Shown one piece after another: positions 45,010 to 55,611 of a stretch of 64,000 nucleotides of DNA (its first letter is position 1; each line of letters begins with the position of its first letter). The stretch covers positions 15,999,845 to 16,063,844 of the forward strand of contig OZ020524.1 in assembly GCA_963971425.1 (NCBI GenBank), in the 5' to 3' direction. The notes beneath the pieces are model-generated. The model was not told the origin of the DNA, did not search any database, and was given only the letters and a program-made list of their open reading frames with translations. This DNA comes from Bryoerythrophyllum caledonicum. Lineage: Eukaryota > Streptophyta > Bryopsida > Pottiales > Pottiaceae. Both the position numbers and the translations under genes were made by a program.

Positions 45010-46640
45010 CAACCCGGAGAGTCGAGACCCGGAGGCTTCTAGCTACAGCCAGCCCGGAGTCCCAACCCGGCCATCAGATCACTTCCGGTGACACCCGGCG
45101 ACCCGGAGGCTTCCAGCTGTAGCCAACCCGGAGTTCCAACCCAGCCATCCGAGCACTTCCAGCGACACCCGGAGAGTCGAGACCCGGAGGCTTCCAGCTG
45201 CAGCCAACCCGGAGTTCCAACCCGGCCATCTGATCACTTCTAGTGACACCCGACGACCCGGAGGCTTCCAGCTGACGTCAACCCGGAGTCCCAACCCGGA
45301 CATCCAAGCACTTCCGGTGACACCCGAAGGGCTTCCAGCTGCCGCCAGCCCGGAGTTCTAACCCGGCTAACCGATCACTTCTAGTGACACCCAGCGACCC
45401 GGAGGCTTCCAGCTGCAGCCAGCTCAGAGTTCCAACACGGCCATCTGATCACTTCTAGTGACACCCGGCGACCCGAAGGCTTCCAGCTGACGTCAACCCG
45501 GAGTCCCAACCCGAACATCCAAGCACTTCCAGTAACACCCGGAGGGCTTCCAGTTGACGCTAGCCCGGAGTTCTAACCCGGCCAACCGATCAGTTCTAGT
45601 GACACCCGGCGACCCGGAGGCTTCCAGCTGCAGCCAGCCCGGAGTTCCAACCCGGCCATCTGATCACTTCTAGTGACACCCGTCGACCCGGAGGCTTCCA
45701 ACTGACGTCAACCCGGAGTCCCAACCTGCACATCCAAGCACTTCCAATGACACCCGGAGGGCTTCCAGGTGCCGCCAGCCCGGAGTTCTAACCTGGCCAA
45801 CCAATCACTTCCAATGACACCCGACGACCCGGAGGCTTCTAGCTGCAGCCAACCCGAAGTCCCAACCCGGCCATCCGATTATTTCAAGTGACACCCGGCG
45901 ACCCGGAGGCTTCCAGCTGCAGCCAGCCCGGAGTTTCAACCCGGCCATCTGATCACTTCTAATGACACCCGGCGACCCAGAAGCTTCCAGCTGACGTCAA
46001 CCCGGAGTCCCAACCCAGACATCCGAGCACTTCCGATGACACTCGGAGGGCTTCCAGATGCCGCCAGCCCGGAGTTCTAACCCGGCCAACCGATCACTTC
46101 CAGTGACACCCGGCGACCCGGAGGCTTCTAGCTGCAGCCAGCCCGGAGTCCCTACCCGGCCATCTGATTATTTCAAGTGACACCCGGCGACCCGGAGGCT
46201 TCCAGCTGCAGCCAGCCCGGAGTTCCAACATGGCCATCTAATCACTTCTAGTGACACCAGGCGACCTGGAGGCTTCTAGCTGCAGCCAGCCCGGAGTCCC
46301 AATCCGGCCATCCAATTATTTCCAGTGACACCCGGAGACCCGGAGACCTTCTAGCTGACGTCAACCCGAAGTTCCAACCCGGACATCCAAGCACTTTTGG
46401 TGACACCCGGAGGACTTCCAGCTGCCGCCAACCCGGAATCCTTATCCGGACATCCGATCATTTCCAATGACTCCCGGAGACCCGGAGGCCTTTCAGCTAC
46501 AGTCCACCCGGAGTCCCAACCTGGACATCCGATCACTTCCGGTGACACCCGGAGACCCGGCGACACTCGAAGGTCGGAGGCCTTCAAGCTTCAATTCAAC
46601 CCGGAGGTTCCAGACCGGATACCCGAACATGTTGGATGAA
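45010..46640 (+). repeat. About 74-bp tandem array with an A-B-C higher-order pattern
   Basis: About 22 units built on CCCGGAGTTCCAACCCGG, then CATC-GATCACTTC-AGTGACA, then CCCGG-GACCCGGAGGCTTCC. Units end in three types: AGCTGCAGCCAG (A), AGCTGACGTCAA (B) and the shorter AGCTGCCGCCAG (C). In the middle they follow A-B-C repeatedly, giving a super-unit of about 215 bases. Unit length is not a multiple of three in A and B, so a translated repeat protein is unlikely. Confidence 0.9.
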
Positions 46641-47587
46641 CACTAGAGACCCGGCAGTCTTCCAGCTGCAGTCAACACCGGCGTACCACCCGGACCAGGG
46701 GACTCTTCCACTCTAGAAGGGGGATGGTGCACCCGGACCAGGTAAGTTTCCGGAAACACATCTTTCAAGTTAAAAACTAAAAATTAAAAAAGAAACACAA
46801 AGGGGAGGGAAAAAAAATTTAAAAAATTTAAAAAAATTTAAAAAAAAATTTGAAAGAAGAAGATAAATAGATGTTATGTTAGGAGGTAATAATTACAAAG
46901 GAAAATTCCAGCTACAATATGCGGACACTACTCACTAGGCAACGCCTAGACTAGAGGAATGCACTGCTAACCGGAAAGGAGGAAAGACAATGGATGGTTG
47001 GCGGGATTGCATGACCAGGGCAGTATATCGGCACCCGGAAAGGGAGGACCACAGGAGGGACGGAGGACAAAGGAGATCCCCGATCACTACCCGGGCACCC
47101 AGGGAAGACCGGATACTGAAGTGCTGGCAAGACAACTCGACTAGGCCAACACCGGATGTCAGTCACCGGAAGCAGAAGACAATTCACTCAGCATGGATGG
47201 TGACCAGGGAGGAGGAGGTCTAGAAGATGTACGGAGTCAATTCCAGCAACCGCATACAACCCGGCTAGTACTGCGACCGGATAAATTGGAGGTTCACACG
47301 GTCATGGGCAGACCACATATTAGCTCCGAGGTGAAGCTTGGAAGTTGGTGTCAAGGCGGAGATTTTGGGACTTGGACAGGGTATCAGCACCCGGACGGAC
47401 TGAGGAGAGACGGAGGACGAGGAGATCCACGATCTTTACCCGGCCACGGAGATGGCTTGATAACTGGAGCAGCTGGTGAGAAAACACGCTGGGGGCATAC
47501 TCAAAGGCAACACCAGAAGGAGTCATAGATGCCCTTCAACTGAAAAAAAAAAAAAAAAAAAAAAACATCGGAGGACCGATGTAGTTT
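46641..47587. other. 3' internal part of the LTR element
   Basis: Contains a purine tract (CTAGAAGGGGGATGG near 46714) almost identical to the real polypurine tract, an A-rich stretch (46795-46860), then a unique G/A-rich segment up to a long poly-A run (47542-47564). Frames such as 47193-47528 have no motif. Confidence 0.6.
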
Positions 47588-47600
47588 AGAAGGGGGATAA
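47588..47600 (+). promoter_or_regulatory. Polypurine tract
   Basis: TTTAGAAGGGGGATAA abuts the 3' LTR, the place and composition expected for the plus-strand primer. Confidence 0.75.
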
Positions 47601-48158
47601 TGTTAAGCGGAGAACTAGGATTAGAAGACCAGGGTAGTAATTTTCATTTTTGGACTCCGGATGAGTTTTTTAACTCTCCAGTGGATGAACCTGGCCAGGC
47701 GGATGATTTCCGTCCTGGACAGTGTTTCATCCACTGGGTTGGTCGGATGAAATCTGGCCAGGCGGATGATTTCAGTCCTGACCAGTTTCATCCGCTAGTT
47801 GGATGAACCTGGGCAGTTGGATGACTTCCATCCAGCCCAATGTTCATCCGCCGGATGACTTCCATTAGGGTTTGGTGCACATGGAGGGGGAGCTTGGAGC
47901 TCTCTCTCTCTCTCTCTCTCACACACTTGCAACTTAGAGCTAGAGCTTAGGAGAATTAGGGTTGGAGGAAGTTGATAGGTTTTTGAGGTCGCATTGAATT
48001 AGAAAGACTTTGCCATGTAAAAACTATGACCTAGCCAATAAAATCCAACGTGATTTGAGGTTTTATGAGGAGTTTTGAGCAAATCAGGGTTTCTTAGGGT
48101 TTCTAGGGTTTCTAGGATTTATGTGAAAGTGAGTTTGTAGGTCAATCTCCCTTTAACA
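47601..48158 (+). repeat. 3' LTR
   Basis: 558 bases, nearly identical to the 5' LTR; differences seen are GGTCGG for GGCCGG, GTCGC for GTCAC, and a CT run shorter by one repeat. Confidence 0.95.
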
Positions 48159-48163
48159 TAGAT
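48159..48163. repeat. Target site duplication TAGAT, right
   Basis: Identical to the five bases before the 5' LTR. Confidence 0.92.
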
Positions 48164-49959
48164 ACTCAAAGACTACTGGAGACACTGGAACCCTGCCAGA
48201 AACACTCAAACCTTAGAGACACTTGAATCTTGGATACACTTGAACCCTGCTGGAGACACTCAAACCCTGCTAGAGACACTAGAACCGTATTGCAGACAAT
48301 CGAACCCAGCGGAAGACACCCGAACCCTGCTACTGAAACTTTCCCTCTCTGCAACCCCGCTGGAAATCTTCCTTTCTGCACTTATGCTGGTACAGCCCTG
48401 CTGCTGAAACTCTCCCTCACTAATGAGCTGCCGAAATCCTAATCCAGTAACAAAAATCCACCTGCGACTCTCCTCAGCAAGGCACAAGGTGCGGCTGAGA
48501 CATAGATGTAGCACAAGAATTTTAAATCCTAGACACAGCACAAGTCAAGCACAACAATCATGTTTGGATCCTAACAGCAAGCACACTGCAACAATATCAT
48601 ACCACTCTCCAAGCCCAAACATACAGATACGCAACCTGATCAGAGCCTCCCGCACCAACACTGCGCCAGAATTTCCAGAAGCGGAGTCTGCTCCGACCTC
48701 CAAGCAACCAGAACCCAAAACAAGCAAAACCCTCACTCCAAGAGCCAGAGATAGCTCGAGCTCAAGAGCTCGAGATAGCTTCAGCTCAACTACCATAGCG
48801 CTCCCAAGCTCCGGAATTGGAACTAACCTGAGCAGAGGTATCATAGAGAGCCCGAGCCTAAGAGCTGTAGCACGCGTGTGCTCCAAATTAGAACAAGCCC
48901 ATGCAAAGGAATCGTAGAGAGCCCGAGTCCGAGAGCTGTGGCGTGCCCAAGCTCCAAAATTGGAACGAGCCCAAGGAGAGGAATCACAAGAGCCGGAGGA
49001 GAGGAATCGTAGAGAGCCTGAGCCCTAAAGCTGGTGTGAACCTGAGTCCCAACCTGTTCCCACGACGTGAACGACACCAAAGCCCAAATCAAGACCTCCG
49101 CTGTCCACAACACCAATACTCCACCCCTCAGTTGACGAAGCCTCATCACAGCAACCTCAACTGCCTCCAATTAGTGGCACCTGTAGAGCTCAAACTACCT
49201 AAGGTACGTTCTCCCCTTCTTTACATTTCTAAACCACCATCACATCCAAAAAAATATTAACAAAAAGAACCTCAATAACATGGCTAGTAGTAAAAGAAAC
49301 CTTCAATATGAAAAAATGATGGACATTGATGAAAGAACCGTAAACAAGGAACTGTCCTCGAAAGAAAAAGTAGTAAGAAAAAATATTGAGGCGATTGGCA
49401 GCAACAAGAAAAGTAAGACTCCCGCTGCTCCACTTCATTTCTCGGAGTTGGAGCAGTGTCACGGAGCTTCAAATACGAAGGGCATTGAGCCAGGCGATGG
49501 CAAGCAAAGCGTTGCAGCTGCAAGTTGGTGAAGATGCAGTCCTTGCAGAAAGTAATATCAACAGTCTTTCTGAATTGGATGGGCAACTCCCGTGGCTGCA
49601 ACGCACCATTGTCAACTAGTTTCCTCCAAAAACACCTAAGAACCATACTCTTCAAGGTCTGCAACGTCTCAAGCTGCTTCAGGAACTCTTCAGACTTCAC
49701 GTACCCGAGCTTCACTCCCAAGTGATTCTTCAACGTCCTATTTCAAAAAGTCAGAGAATGAGACTTAATCCATGAACCGATGTCAAGGATTGGGTTTGGA
49801 TGTCAAGGAAGGGTTTGATGATGACATTGTCTTCTTTTATAATCTTTGCAAACAACTTCTTTGCCTCTTCCTCCAGATGCAAACTGTTAACTCTTGTCAA
49901 AAACGTATTCATGTTCACAAACATTGAAGTTTAATAGCAACACTAATCCAACGGTTAAA
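48164..49959. other. Repetitive and unclassified sequence after the LTR element
   Basis: 48164-48340 is made of GAGACACT-RAACCCTGCT units of about 24 bases. 48745-49030 holds about three units of roughly 72 bases (AGAGAGCCCGAG...AGCTCCAAAATTGGAAC). Frames on both strands at 49280-49733 are open but without a motif I trust; the minus frame has Leu-rich stretches weakly reminiscent of leucine-rich repeats. Confidence 0.45.
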
Positions 49960-50061
49960 ACTAGAAGGAAAAGTTTTTTGATTTGTCCTCACTCATTGCA
50001 CTAAAACAAGCAATTTTGAAGTGTTTTTGGTGTGAAACTATCAAAGAAATTTAGGGGTTAA
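49960..50061 (-). mobile_element. Terminal fragment of the large TTAA-flanked element
   Basis: Reads CACTCATTGCACTAAAACAA, GAAGTGTTTTTGGTGTGAAA and AAGAAATTTAGGGGTTAA, the exact inverse of the left end of the element at 6363. The body is missing. Confidence 0.7.
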
Positions 50062-50890
50062 TGAATGTCCCTTGGATCCTTGTGCTTCTAATGATTGCGG
50101 CGAGGATGCGTGCCGGAGTCTGACAAGTGAACTATAGTGGTGTTTATAGTGACCAATCACAATGAGATGTATCCACTATGTAGATGATGTAGCAATTAGT
50201 CGCGATGAATTGTACCTACTCATGGGATCTCCTAGGCATGGTCGCACGGGTCATCCGTAAAGGGTAATGAAGTAAATATTTGTGGAGAGTGATTGATCCT
50301 GCTATGGATACGTGATATTCAGTTTACTAACACGAAGAAATGGCCAAATTCTGGTGGGAGGCAACATTCTTCAGCATATGTGAAGGAATCTCTTTGAAAC
50401 ATTCCCAGAATAGAGGACAGTGACTTTCCCGGCACTGTAAAAACTTACCGGAAAACTACTCTAACGCTCAACAGAGTTTAAACTGAATACTTGTGGTTAC
50501 TTGTTACCGGTTACTAAGGTACCGAGGAAGCCATCCTCCGGGATGTGCTGAGGTATTAAGTGTGAAGTGTTGTTAAGATTTAAAGAGTTCGATGCATGAT
50601 AAAAATCCCTAGAAACGATTTGGTTAGGTGGGCTCGCTTAAGGTTAATTTTGGTTAACTTTGAGAATTACAAACCACTAGACTACGACAGTGTAAAAGAA
50701 TCTTTCATCAAAAACTAGAAATGTCATATAATATTAGATTTATCAAGCGACATGATATTAGTGATTTTTAATACAATTTTCAGCCAATCTGGTGCAATCT
50801 AGTTTTTCTTTAGTTGATGCAATCCAACACTAAAACGCTAGAAGGAGGAGAAGGAAAAATAAATTTACATCCTAAATTTTTTTTTTAAAT
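50062..50890. other. Intergenic, no recognised feature
   Basis: No gene or clear repeat. Confidence 0.35.
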
Positions 50891-50899
50891 CCTCAATCC

Positions 50900-52680
50900 T
50901 TCCATAAAGATTGCAGCCAAGGCGGCAGAGCGAGTGGTTGCACGATTGGAGAAGGAGAGTGCAAAGAAGGAGCAGAAGGATACGATCCTCACGAACAAGG
51001 AGCTTGCGGCCATGGTAGCAAAGCAAGGGACTAAGAAGTTGCTTTTGGTGGTTGGTCTAGGAGAATTTTTGCAGCCACCGCCCATGTTGACTACGTTTGG
51101 TGTTTCTCCAATCTGCCAACAGTGGGCCCCGACCTTACGTCGCGAAGCCTTTGCAGACAATCTACTTCATTCTTGTGGTGGAGCATGTCGAGTCTTGCGT
51201 TGGCGTTGAGGTATTGTGCCATAGCGCCCTCTCTATCTTTGTTGAGTTTGATTCTATTGCATGCTTGGGGGATGTTCCGCTGGTTTAGAGGGACATGTCG
51301 TAGTGGTTGAAGGCCCACACCGGATCGAAGGCGCGGTACTTGAACAAGGATCTGTCTGACGGCAGGTTGGCGGACTTATTTGTGTTTGACGTTCCTAAAG
51401 ACTTGTGTGTCCCGAGTATCAAAGGTGGTACTGTAGCCTAGGTGTAGAACATGCTTCCCATAGTGTCGACCACAAACGGCAAGAAGGAATCCTCGTGAAT
51501 TCAAAAGTGTTTCAAGTTGGCAATGGAGTTTCTTTGCAATGGAGGGGCAATCATTGTGTTTTATCCAAATTCTAGGTTTATTTCTAATGAATTGGTTTTT
51601 TGGGAATTGTAGGCAGATTTCTGAGAGGAAGCAAAGTGAATCGCCGTCAACGGACTTCCCCTCTTCTTTGACGCACGCCTAGGCCGCACGCATAAGACCT
51701 TCATGGTCAAGTGCTTTGTGAAGAAGACCAATCCACTAGTTCCATTTGTCTTTAACGGCAGAATGGAGCTTCTGGCGGATGGGATTCCGTTATTGACTGA
51801 CGGTCATTTGACCAACTTAATTACCCTTGACTCACTCACGTTGAGGGCGTCCACCGGAACACCATAGCGGGATGTTAGAGAGAAGTCCCAGAACCTCATG
51901 GAGGCTCTCATCAATATTTGTACAAAGGAGGATGAGATCGTGATGGACCTCGCCGCTTCTCCAGGTTGGTAACTTCCTTTCTCTGATTTATTTTTATGGT
52001 TTTTTAATTCTAACTGTAACCTGTGATGTTTTTCACACTTTTCCCATGCGCATCCATAAGGACTTGCAAGGCCCTCAAGCGCCATATCCTTTTGTTGAAG
52101 ACGGACAAGGCTTTGATTGACAAGGTGCTCCAACCTCTTATCCTTGTCACAGTGGAGGTGGAGGTGGAGTCCGCTAATGTAGAGCTTGTAGAGGAGCCTT
52201 TTCGCAAGCGGCCGTTGGAGGATGGCGATGACAAGCCTGAGATCAAGAATGCGCCAAAGAAAACTTGTAAGTAAGTCCTCTTCCTTTGAAATTGGTTTCT
52301 GTTATTATATCACATGAAGTCGTATCTCTAATCATGATCGTTTGCAGACCGTTCTTGCCATCGTTGATAGCATTTCCATCAACACCTCAGATTGGAGTGT
52401 TGGCTCGCTTAACAAGCATGCTTGTCAGTCCAAAGCAGCTGCATGTCTTGCTTGAGTATATAGAGGTTGTTGTTGTTGCACTCGCAGCGTAGCCGTCGCC
52501 TCCACGTTGTCCACCGACCGCTAGACCGGAATCATGAGCAGAGGTTTTTATAGACATGGAGGTGGAGGAGGATAGTAGTGAATCAGATGATACTGGATCA
52601 AGTAGTGGTGAACCATTTATTCACAACTTCACAAAGTCAGCAATGATGAATTGTCTGGAGAAAAATGGTGATTCCTCTAT
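50900..52680 (+). pseudogene. Pseudogene of an N4/N6-type DNA methyltransferase-like protein
   Basis: Read in one main frame: a charged N-terminal helix (VVARLEKESAKKEQKDTILT near 50932), KLLLVVGLGEFLQPPP, then KPLQTIYFILVVEHVESCVG (51145-51204), KARYLNKDLSDGRLADLF, FDVPKDLCVPS (about 51384-51416), and IQKCFKLAMEFLCNGGAIIV (51500-51559). After a likely intron come DVREKSQNLMEALINICTKE and DEIVMDLAASPGW, which continues across a GT/AG intron (about 51974-52062) into TCKALKRHILLLKTD. The last blocks match the D-P-F-x-G-S-G-T-T and following helix of N6/N4 methylases; DVPK sits where the catalytic DPPY should be. At least five in-frame stops (for example after LGDVPLV, after KGGTVA, and after TGTP) kill it. 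The end (52555-52670) is acidic. Inference: relic of a plant ParB/methyltransferase family. Confidence 0.6.
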
Positions 52681-53759
52681 TTTGTTTCTTTCTGTTGGTT
52701 ACTTTTATGACGAATTTGATTTGTAGTTATCACATTTGCAATAGCCTCGCAACATTCCTTCATTTATCGCTAACGGATGGATATAAATTATTGATAATAT
52801 CTTAATTTAGACATTGGCTTTAAAATTACCGCATCATGAATATTTAGAAATAAGTTTATTAATGTTTAAAATAATCATCTCATTTTGACATTTACCCATC
52901 CTAAACTGTAAGTCTACAAACGGTATTTTCCATTACTAAACTATGAATTTCCTCCTCCACTTGACAGCTACACTCCTTCGTACAAGGTCATTAGGAACTG
53001 ACGACCTCAACTTTGGTCCTTCATCATTTTGTTTTTTTATTTTTCCAAATGGTGTAAAAGTAAAGAACGACGATAGGTGCTACTTTTATATTTAATAAAA
53101 TATAATGCAGCTCGAGGTGCACATTTTCTCGTCCTTCTACAATTTTCTTCCTGAATTTTGTAAAAATAATTTGCCTGTATCCACAGCGATAGGGGTTCCT
53201 TTTAATTTGATAATAAAATCCATGCAAAAAAAATTCATAAATTCATTGCTCACCACTCGTCGCTCACCGCTCACCGCTCACAAGATAGCATTCCTGCATG
53301 TTACTTGAGCTTTTCAAGTTTTTAAATTTATGCATTTTTAAATTTAGAAGTTTAGAAGTTTTTGAGTTGAATTTAAAGTTTTTGAGTTGATAATTTAAAT
53401 TTTTTAAATTTAGAAGTTTTTGAGTTGAATTTACAATATTGGAACTTCAAGTTTTTAATGATTGGGCCAGATCTATTGAAGCATTATAAATAGAATTTTA
53501 TAAAATACTACAAGTTACACATATGCATTTGCTTTATCAGATTATTGGTATTAAGCACAATTATTAAGAAACTTAGATAAAGCATATATTTTAACTGAAA
53601 ATATTCAAAGAATGAAACCATTATTCAACCTTAACCTTCATACATTATACAAAATGATATTTGACAATATCACATAACTTTTGCAACACACAAAGCCTCA
53701 CTATTGTATGGTTCTTGTCAAAGGAGATAGTTATTTTTTACCAATTTCTAAAGAACCAA
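52681..53759. other. Intergenic, AT-rich
   Basis: Includes a GCTCACCRCTC triplicate near 53248-53282 and a small TTTGAGTTGAATTTAAAGTT-type tandem near 53340-53430. No gene. Confidence 0.45.
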
Positions 53760-54655
53760 AGTCCATAGGAGGGCTTTTGCAATCCACATTGGGATTTTGA
53801 AGATGTTCCCATAATTATAAATCACATTTTCAATTTTTTAAATGTTTGTATGAAGATGCAAAAAGGTAGGAGCTATGTAGAGGTATAATGTTATTTTCAT
53901 TATACCCATGGAAAAAAAATTTGCCACCTTGAGTGATTTTTGTTGATGGCAAGCACGTCCAATTTTTTTGCTACACCTCTTTATCATTTGTGAGATTTTT
54001 ATAATTAAATGACATGAGTTTACTAGAGTATTTCAAAAGTAATGAAAAACTTCCATAGTTTAAAATTTTACTACAAGAAGAGTCAAACTTTTCTCACCTA
54101 GTTGGCAAGTCGTGATAGAAACTTTTTCTTTTTCACATGAATATTAGAGATTTCATTTTTCTGTTTGTAAGATAGACATCAAATTTTCTTTTTGACGCTT
54201 TGGATTTCCATTTTATAAAGAGATCTATTTACAAAGAATTAAATCATGATTTGGAAATTTTTGAACCTCTGTCCATTGCAATTTTTGTACCAATGCTTAT
54301 CTTCTCCTTAACCTCTAGAAATTGGTATACTAGAAACTAGCAACAATTACACCAAAATGTTGTATAAACTCAAACTTTTGCAATGCAAACATTTGACAAC
54401 CAGTGAAATCAAAGTCTATTGATCCTCTTAATGCATGGAATAGAATATCCTTTTTCTATATTCAAATACCATAATCTTTGAATCCATGTAATCAAATGTT
54501 CTGAAATTTGTGATCATGTGGTTTTTGTAGTATAGATTAAGACCTTATTGTTGGAAGTAAAACAAATGAATTTATTTCTTTTTCTATTCTCTACACCCAA
54601 ATGGACAATTTGAAGTGTTTTTTACAAAAGATAGTTTAGGATTCCTAAGAGTTAA
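53760..54655 (-). mobile_element. Copy of the large TTAA-flanked element
   Basis: Full-length but diverged inverted copy: GAAGATGTTCCCATAATT, AAGATGCAAAAAGGTAGGAG, GAGTCAAACTTTTCTCACC, TGGAAATTTTTGAACCTCTG, TCTAGAAATTGGTATACTAG, ATCTTTGAATCCATGTAATC and GAAGTGTTTTTTACAAAAG in family order, ending at a TTAA at 54652. Confidence 0.6.
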
Positions 54656-55261
54656 TTATCATAGTTAATTTATGCTAAATAGAGATTTTCTTTTTAGAAG
54701 GGAGATGGTTCTAAATAGAGTTCTTTGTTTTAAAAGAGAGACAAACTTTTATTAATGACAATGAGGGCATCTATGGCAGCCGCTAATCATGTACCTTCTA
54801 AAATCTAAATGCATTAAAAATTTATCAATTTATCTGTTGAATGAAAAATGTTTAAAAATTAACAATGGAAATAAACAATGGTTTTTTTGACATTACATAT
54901 TCATGTGTGAAGTAATCTTATAATAACAAACTTCTTATTCATTTGTGTAATAGATGAGTGTTATCTTGTTTTAGAAGATGTGAAGTTTGTTTTGGAGAAG
55001 AAATGGGGCTATTACATAGATGGATCATTCAAATTCATTGTGCATAAATGACTTGAGGTAACTTGAAAGTTGTTGTGTGTGCATGATTTGAGGTTGTCAT
55101 GCGTGCATGAAGCTTAATGTATGATGTATCTAGGTAAAATTTAATGTATGTGTTTGAGACTATCATACATGGATAAGGTACAATTATATGTTGTATTGAA
55201 TCTAAGATAGAAGTTTCTTAAAATGCATATAAATTATTGATAATGTGATAATTTGAGAATA
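54656..55261. other. Intergenic, AT-rich
   Basis: No gene or repeat recognised. Confidence 0.35.
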
Positions 55262-55611
55262 AGGGTTGTTTCACACTGTGACTAAGTCAAAAGGTTGACC
55301 ATCAAGATTTTAGCCCAAATTATGGCGAGAGGCCATATTCTTGGGCTAAATGAATACATTATAGTATACAAATTGAAAGAAGTTGACGGCCTCTCAAAGG
55401 AAGTTTGGCTTGGCTAAAACTATTGATCCAAGTTTGGCTTAAGAAATCGTCGCCTTGGAACCAAAACTTTCTAAAAGTGCTGCCATGCAGCCACAATGGA
55501 TGGCAATGGCCTTTGGACTTTGGTCTCTAGTGTGAAGGCTGAGAGGCCAAACTTTGGCCATTCTTGCAATCGACAGCTTCTTGACCTTTAGTTGTAGTGT
55601 AAAGTGGCCCT
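55262..55611. mobile_element. MITE related to the nested element at 14.5 kb
   Basis: Starts AGGGTTGTTTCACACTGTGA and ends TAGTGTAAAGTGGCCCT; the reverse complement of the right end is AGGGCCACTTTACACTACAA, an imperfect inverted repeat of about 30 bases with the TTTACACT core of the 14467-14970 element. Non-coding. Confidence 0.7.

Larger units (their letters stand above)
43493..48158 (+). mobile_element. Young non-autonomous LTR retrotransposon (LARD-like), 4.67 kb
   Basis: Two LTRs of 560 and 558 bases start TGTTAAGC and end CTTTAACA. Between them I see only two substitutions and a 2-base change in a CT run, so insertion is recent. A 5-bp TAGAT duplication flanks the element. After the 5' LTR comes a TTGGCGACCATGCACAAG-type stretch in primer-binding position, and before the 3' LTR a purine run (AGAAGGGGGATAA); together these give plus orientation. 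The 3.5-kb interior has no gag, protease, reverse transcriptase, RNase H or integrase: it consists mainly of a 70-bp array and a roughly 74-bp array, plus a short spacer. It must depend on enzymes from elsewhere. A decayed relative of the LTR lies at 33.9 kb. Confidence 0.95.

Noticed and set aside
45079..46587. Open minus frames within the 74-bp array (about 74-78 codons)
   Set aside because: Unit length of A and B types is not a multiple of three, so frames drift; no repeat protein can be read through the array.
45010..46640. CRISPR-like appearance of the regular repeats
   Set aside because: The whole unit repeats with no unique spacers; it is a satellite-type array in a plant retroelement.
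48423..48917. 164-codon open frame after the LTR element
   Set aside because: Ser/Pro/Arg-rich translation of a tandemly repeated region, with an equally open antisense frame.
49284..49733. 149-codon minus frame with Leu-rich segments, possible leucine-rich-repeat fragment
   Set aside because: Spacing of leucines is irregular and the opposite strand is also open; not enough to call a gene.
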